This document shows, one piece after another, positions 58,331-64,000 of a DNA stretch of 64,000 nucleotides (the first letter of the stretch is position 1; each line of letters starts with the position of its first letter). The DNA is taken from NCBI RefSeq assembly GCF_009905375.1, contig NW_027417589.1, forward strand, positions 1 through 64,000, written 5' to 3'. Origin of the DNA: Apium graveolens. Its lineage: Eukaryota; Streptophyta; Magnoliopsida; Apiales; Apiaceae. The notes under the pieces were generated by a model. It had not been told where the DNA came from, made no database searches, and saw only the letters and a list, made by a program, of their open reading frames with translations. The position numbers were made by a program, and so were the translations under genes.

Positions 58331-60548
58331 TGCAAACACATGCACTCTCCTCAACCAAGGAGGAGACACAAACACAATGAAGAAGATTAATGTTACTACC
58401 AACGTTGTTAATACGTCACGTGTGGGTAACTTTTTCAGAAACGCGTCGTTCATGAAGTGGGGAACTGAAGACTTGTTGTCTCTGTTAAAGTACCATCCAT
58501 TACCATGTGTGCTCGCTTTGTGTCTGTTCTTTTTTATGGGCGTGGAGTACACGCTCCGGATGATTCCTTATTCTTCGCCGCCGTTTGATTTGGGGTTCGT
58601 CGTTACTGTTCCTTTTCATCGTTTTCTTGCTCACTCGCCTGTTCTTAATAACATCCTTGCTGGCCTTAATACGGTATGTTTGAGTATTGTTACTATATTT
58701 GCACACACATATTTGTGCCTGTGTGTGTTTTTATGGCTTTGTATCTGTGTTATATCCAAGTTCAGCGATTGTTGACATTTGTCAGTGAAACTGAAAACTT
58801 TTTGTTACACAAAACTAGTATTACAGATTTCGGAAATCGGAACTATTCGGTTTAGGTATCGATTTACGATTTATCAGAAATCGGTCAAATCGGATAAATA
58901 TTTTTAAGGATTTATCGGCGATTTTTAAAAAATCGGTCGATTTCTATAATAGAGCACAAAACCATGAAATCAAAATTTTAAGGGTGATAATTTATTTTTG
59001 TGCGGAAAAATAGTTACCGTCATCGTTTTTTTGTGGTAAAACTATCTAAATAAATTTTTCGCGGACAGATGATTAGTGTTATGGCTTAGGCACAAGACCT
59101 TTATATGTTTATTCTTTTGATTGTATACTGACAAACATTTAAGGTGATTGTACTTATGCAAAGGTTGAATTGACAACTCTGTTTTTGTGACAACAAAAAT
59201 TGGGGATTTTGTTTTATTTAATGATGATAACTGATGCTTAATTGGATTTTTATGTTTCAGGTGTTTTAATTTGTTGAAATGTTTATTTTTTTTCAGGTGT
59301 TTGTATTTATGCAAACTAGTTATATATTATGGACATGGTTAGTTGAAGGGAGACCAAGGGCCACCATAGCAACACTCTTCATGTTCACTTTCAGGGGAAT
59401 TCTTGGCTATTCTACTCAGCTCCCACTTCCTCAGGTCACAATTATACTTGTGCTTATTATTTTCGAAATTTACATTTATCTTGTCCTTTTACAGTACTGT
59501 CGTATGCAGTTTAACCGCGTTATTAGGCCTATTGGTTTTGAAGTAATTTACTACTACTCAGTTAAAAATATTGTTTTTTGTAGCGATGCACACTATTTTA
59601 ATCTTTCCCTGTCTAATGATGCATAGGGGTTTTGTATTTAAGTGTTCTAATTTGCATCAGCCACCGCAGATTATATATAATAAGCGAAAGTAGTTGAATG
59701 TTGATGTTATTTTGTGATGCAGACTGTATTTTATTGGACAAGACAAATGTTGTAAAGATTGTCTTTATAGGCACCGATATCTTGAGATTGATGTTATTTT
59801 GAGTTTGTCTTTATAAAACATGACAAAGATTTTTAAATAGTGTGCCACATAGTTGTTGATAATGTAGCAAGTTGGATGAATAACTTAGTCCTGCTTTGAC
59901 ATAACAAAGAAGTTGAGTTGTTGTGGACAGAGAACAAGTTACATATCAATCTGTCTGCTCACTTCATTTTGATTCCAGGTTTTCTGTTTTTTTGCATGCC
60001 CTGGCAATTTTATTTTACAATTTTATAGTTTTACAAGAAATGGTTGAGGATTAAGAAAGACGTAAAAGGTGCAAATTTGGATGGTAGTTGGGGTACCTTA
60101 CTCCGGTTTGTTCTCCTAATTTGTTTGATATGCATGAGAGTTGTTTACAGATATGAGGATGTGATGTTGAATCTTGTAATATTTGATTAGAAAGTATTCT
60201 ATTTAGTGCTTCCGTCTGATGTAACTTCCTCGGAACACATTACAGGATTTTCTTGGTTCTGGTGCTGATTTTCCAGTTGGGAATGTTTCGTTCTTCCTAT
60301 TTTATTCGGGCCATGTTGCTGCTTCTGTTATCGCTTCACTGGATATGAGGCGGATGCAGAGGTGGGAATCGGCATGGGCATTTGACGCGTTGAATGTCTT
60401 ACAGTTTGTGCGATTGTTAAGCACAAGAGGGCACTACACAATTGACTTGGTTGTTGGAGTCGGTGCTGGAATGCTGTTTGATACGATCGCTGCAAACTAT
60501 TTAGAGAGTAAAAAACTAAAATCACATTCGTTCAGTGCAGCAAAATAA
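58293..60548 (+). CDS. ROD1: Phosphatidylcholine:diacylglycerol cholinephosphotransferase (PDCT)
   Basis: Three exons, 58293-58673, 59297-59434 and 60246-60548, all with GT-AG borders in phase 0, give 273 aa (Arabidopsis ROD1 has 301). PDCT is an ER membrane enzyme that moves the phosphocholine headgroup between phosphatidylcholine and diacylglycerol. It thereby feeds polyunsaturated acyl chains into storage oil. Conserved stretches are FFFMGVEYTLRMIP, PFDLGFVV, WTWLVEGRPRATIA, FRGILGYSTQLPLPQ and FLGSGADFPVGNVSFFLF. The lipid-phosphatase-type catalytic pieces are SGHVAAS and RGHYTIDLVVGVGAG, with the two His and the Asp present. About five or six hydrophobic segments are visible. The N-terminus before FMKWGTEDL is variable in the family, so the ATG at 58377 (245 aa) is a possible alternative start. 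The gene looks intact. Confidence 0.93.
58815..58955. repeat. ATCGG-rich repeat in PDCT intron 1
   Basis: TTACAGATTTCGGAAATCGG, then many AATCGG words, ending near CGATTTCTATAATAG. An inverted, related copy lies at 62093-62275 on the other side of the gene. It may be a MITE family; ends and duplications are unclear. Confidence 0.6.
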
Positions 60549-60968
60549 CGATCCTTACTTTCTCAGAGAAGGATATTTGATTATATGAACTCTCTATTCT
60601 TATTAGTTTGTTGAACCGTAGCATTCCCATAGAAAGGTCTTTTGTTTCGGTTCTTTGATCGTTGCTTGCATCAAACGGTATACCGCTATGGATTCAGCTA
60701 CTGCTTCTGTTTGTGTTTTATATGTAGGTAATTATCAACATGATCAGTCTCCCTATTGATTAAATGCTAGCATACTACCCATTTGTGTTATTGCTTAGTT
60801 CAGAAGATCTTTCAGATAAGTAGGGGTAAACAATTATATGTAAATTATAGTGTGTAGAAAGTATCTACTGAGAGTGGTTTTATGGAAGTACATTAGATTT
60901 GTTATCTTGAATTGTTGTGTTCTATCTATGTTTTCGATGAACTTGACATTGTACCATTTCACTTGCGG
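60549..60968. other. PDCT 3' flank
   Basis: Probable 3' untranslated region, then AT-rich sequence. No further gene is seen. Confidence 0.5.
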
Positions 60969-61160
60969 CGACTTCAAAGAAAGCCTTGTCCTAGGACTTT
61001 ATCTTATCTCACCATTACTAGCTTCGACTTCAAAGAAAGCCTTGTTCTAGGACTTTTTCTTATCTCACCATTACTAGCTCCGACTTCAAAGAAAGCCTTG
61101 TTCTAGGACTTTTTCTTATCTCACCGGTACTAGTTTCGACTTCAAAGAAAGCCTTGTTCA
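60969..61160. repeat. Tandem repeat, 56 bp x 3.4
   Basis: Units start at 60969, 61025, 61081 and 61137 with CGACTTCAAAGAAAGCCTTG and continue with CTAGGACTTT and CTTATCTCACC. The copies differ at only a few bases. Confidence 0.9.
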
Positions 61161-61780
61161 GGGATATCCGTCACGAAATGGCGAAATAAGATAAAGTCAA
61201 GTCTGATGTTTACTTTTATTTCCGTTGGGTTGATCAACTGCTGTTTAGGCCCGTCAATGGATCGTGTTTGGATCTGATCTATCGAAATTCATATCCATTT
61301 ATTTTTTCGGATTCATGAAGTTTGGGTTCACAACCAGTATGTTTGCAGCTAGTTAGTTGGCCTAAAGTAAGCAAGAAATTATAAACACAAGAATCAGATG
61401 CGTGTTTGTTAGAAAACCCTCTATTATAGAAAGTAGTTAGGGTAGGATAGAAATGGATGTGGTGTGAAAATATTAAATTGAGCTACTCAAGTGTTTACTA
61501 GTTAAAGGAAAACATACTAGGTAAGAAAAAAGAATTAGAATTTAGATGAACAACTTAATTATAGAAACATATTAATTTTGTTTAGAACTTAAAAAAGATG
61601 CTGCAGTTAAGAATATCTACTTGGAGCTTGATTTGGAAACATAACAGTGACCACCCGTGTCTAATCCGAGCTTTTTCGAAAATCGGATCAAGTCCCAATT
61701 TTGAGTCTGAAATAAGCTGAAATTTATTGGCCCATATGCAGCCAACTTGGATAAACAACAGGTCCAAGTCCTAGTACATG
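61161..61780. other. AT-rich intergenic sequence
   Basis: No gene is seen. Short overlapping open frames on the minus strand near 61582-61799 have no recognisable domain. Confidence 0.4.
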
Positions 61781-62042
61781 CTCCCTCCATCCCTTTCAAT
61801 TGTTTATAATTTTTAGATAGTATCCGACACGCATTTTAAAATGCATATAAGTATAGTTCTGTAATTTTTTTTTACAATTTTATTTTTCTGAATAAAAATT
61901 AAAACATTCAATTTTTATTCAGAAAAAGAAAATTGTAAAAATAAGTTACATAATTATATTTTTTATGCACCTTAAAATACGTGCTGACACTTCCTCAGAA
62001 ATGTAAACAATTGGAAGAGACTATTGGAAGGGACTGAGGGAG
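61781..62042. mobile_element. Stowaway-like MITE
   Basis: Starts CTCCCTCCATCCCTTTCAAT and ends with the inverse AATTGGAAG...GGGACTGAGGGAG followed by TA. The left flank is TG rather than TA, so one side has mutated. The right end contains a short duplication of ATTGGAAG.GAC. Confidence 0.7.
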
Positions 62043-62092
62043 TATAATAGTAATATTTTGTCTTATAAACTGAACTAAAGTCTCAAATCCTC

Positions 62093-62275
62093 TGTTATAG
62101 AAATCGGCCGATTTTTCAAAAATCGCCGATAAATCGTTCAAAAATATTTGTCCGATTTTACCGATTTCCGATAAATCACCGATAATCATCCGATTTTTTA
62201 AAATCGTCCGATAAATCACAAATCGGTACTTCAACCGAATAATTCCGATTTCCAAAATCCGTAACACTGCTCAAA
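62093..62275. repeat. ATCGG-rich repeat downstream of PDCT
   Basis: Reverse-complement relative of 58815-58955 (CGATTTATCGGCGATTTTT and ATTATTCGGTT are shared when read inverted). Confidence 0.6.
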
Positions 62276-63537
62276 TCCGGTGGGACTAAAGTGTTACAAG
62301 AACGGTGTAAGTAGCCCGGTACACGGGACATGACAGAGACTTGAATTCAATGTACATCACAATCGGAACCGCATACCTACATTTGTATGCATTTAAGTTG
62401 ATGAGTTAAACATTGTACAGACTCTGAAACTCCTTTTCTTCATCAGGGAAGCAAGATGCATGATGTAGATACAGTTACCATGGACCGTCCATGATCGAGA
62501 CGTGTAATAAACCGAAATTAGAATGAAGTTGGTAGGGTTGATCATTCAATTTGGGTAGATGGATTGCATAATGTTGAGCTTGAATCAGCGATAAGATGGA
62601 ACCGGTCCATCTAAAACGAAGGCGTAAGAAGAAGGCCACTAACAAATTTTGAAGGCGAGGGACGACAAGAAATAAGCCGTTGCAACCTTACCATTTTAAC
62701 TATCTTATTACAGCCATTATTATAAAAAGCGAAAATCGACATTTTTCGGTATAGCTATAGCAACCTTTTAGTGATTAATCGGATAATCGGTGATTAATCG
62801 GATTGATTAATCGGAGCATTAATTGAATGTATTTAATAAAATATAAAAATAATTAATTTATTAAATTAAATATATAAATTTAAGAAAAAAGTGCAGTGAT
62901 TAATCAGATTATAAAATCGAATCGGCAGAAAATATTGAAATGATTAATCGGGGTGATTAATTAGTAAAATCGGTGATTTTTAGAACAGATAATTTACGGC
63001 TCAAGTGATTAGATGGTTTTAGTTCATTGCGAAGGGTCTGACACTCTCATCTCATAAAATTGCTTCTGGATTGGATTTGCGCACGGAAGTTATGCAGAGT
63101 TGACGCCGAGTTACTGAGTCTGAGCTGAGTATCCCAACTTCGTTCTCAAAACTTATCGTGAATAAGGTAGTCTGACATTTGTCACATTTTAATTTGTGGA
63201 CGAATATGAATGTACGTGGGATTCCATTTTATTATTAAAAAAATTATTAAGTATTACTCTTTCACGTTAGTATTTGAACGATTTTGATAACCGTTTCGCA
63301 GACTCTAGCATTGTGCGGCTGTTGGTTGGTTGTTTGGGTTGGTTTTAGTTCGGTGCAATTTGAAATCGGTTTGTAGGCCCAATGGGCTTCCGCAAACTTT
63401 GTAGCTTTTTTTTATTATCTTTCGTTTTGCCAGTAACTTATAAATGAAGCCCATATAGCATTAGTCTCTGGACTCTGGCCAGTATAAATCATTTCTAAAA
63501 TTTTAATATTTTGTATGCTCTCCTCTAATTTTGTTTT
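62276..63537. other. AT-rich intergenic sequence with TGATTAATCGG clusters
   Basis: Around 62760-62980 there are repeated GATTAATCGG words, again of the ATCGG type. No gene or RNA is seen. Confidence 0.45.
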
Positions 63538-63547
63538 TGATTTGAAT

Positions 63548-63798
63548 TTTTCTTTTATCGTAGGTAAACCACAGCCGCTACCCTTCGGGTGCGTACTGGG
63601 TAAACCCTACGGGCTCACGCAATAGCCTGCAAACCACGTGAACCAAGTAAATCGCATTTAAGTGACATGTTCTGGCTCAGGAAGCATAATCATAAATTCT
63701 CCTCTTGTGTGATTCGAACATGTGACCAAGCTTCGCCATCGTAGAGCGGTCGATGATAGTTATCCATTTTTTAATCAACTGAGTCAACTCTTGCGGGC
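63548..63798 (-). mobile_element. tRNA-derived SINE
   Basis: Read on the minus strand it begins near GCAAGAGTTGACTCAGTTGA (A-box region). A B-box-like ACATGTTCGAATC lies about 55 bp further on. It ends with GTTTACCCAGTACGCACCCG, AGGGTAGCGGCTGTGG and a tail AAAAGAAAA. A perfect 10-bp target duplication TGATTTGAAT lies at 63538-63547 and 63799-63808. The 3' body resembles the widespread plant Au-type SINEs (from memory). Confidence 0.85.
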
Positions 63799-63808
63799 TG
63801 ATTTGAAT

Positions 63809-64000
63809 ATTACATAAGTGTCTTCCGAGATAATAAAATTACATATACTTTTACAATACAGTTAAGTTTGTATGTTAGATGACTATTTTACCCAAGCTTT
63901 ATGAAGTTTGACACCTACATTGTTTTGAACATGTTGGGCACTAATTTACCCAAATTAAGAGCTTTCTGTTACTGACAATGATGTAAAATTGGGAAAGGAG
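63809..64000. other. Intergenic end of window
   Basis: No feature is seen. Confidence 0.4.

Noticed and set aside
63560..63800. A tRNA gene
   Set aside because: A and B box-like words are present but no cloverleaf could be drawn. The A-rich tail and target duplication show a SINE.

Overview
This is a stretch of a plant nuclear genome, almost certainly a dicot. The evidence is spliced GT-AG genes for PRP8, TOPLESS-type corepressors and PDCT/ROD1, together with plant transposons: a Tat/Retand-type Ty3-gypsy element, an L1-type LINE, a tRNA-type SINE, and MULE, Stowaway, Harbinger and hAT-like MITEs. Non-coding sequence is very AT-rich. I cannot fix the species from sequence alone.

Layout. Positions 1-2007 hold the last six exons of PRP8 (U5 snRNP), whose 3' part is broken by many single-base indels. 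Positions 3145-47680 are a tandem array with a unit of about 7.7 kb. It has four copies of a 13-exon TOPLESS-related gene starting at 5384, 13094, 20831 and 40612, plus a relic of a fifth copy at its right edge. The encoded protein (608 aa) keeps the N-terminal LisH/CTLH/CRA tetramerisation and repressor-binding domain. It is joined by an exon-precise internal loss to the second beta-propeller, so the first propeller and the linker are missing. Copies 1 and 3 are open. Copies 2 and 4 share a 7-bp deletion in exon 4 that stops translation after 155 codons. Sequence similarity pairs 1 with 3 and 2 with 4, so an A-B dimer was duplicated.

Intron 2 of copy 3 carries a young 12.0-kb LTR retrotransposon (21303-33333, TSD GACTC). 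It has gag-pol on the sense strand (protease, RT, two RNase H domains, DD35E integrase, one late frameshift). It also has an antisense gene of four putative exons (32132 to 29020) with its own TATA box, as in Retand-type Tat elements. Each array unit also carries older MITEs at shared sites (promoter, introns 2, 3, 5 and 12), which record the order of duplication.

Positions 47681-50118 are AT-rich and hold a decayed hAT-like repeat. Positions 50122-55719 are a dead L1-type LINE on the minus strand. Positions 55720-58000 hold a Harbinger-like MITE and a hAT-like repeat split by a Stowaway MITE. Positions 58293-60548 are an intact three-exon PDCT (ROD1) gene for phosphatidylcholine/diacylglycerol headgroup exchange. 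The remainder is intergenic, with a 56-bp tandem repeat, a Stowaway-like MITE, ATCGG-rich repeats and a SINE with a perfect 10-bp TSD.

The best candidate for something undescribed is the propeller-deleted TOPLESS array, where a hypervariable CT repeat changes the frame between an upstream AUG and the main start from copy to copy.
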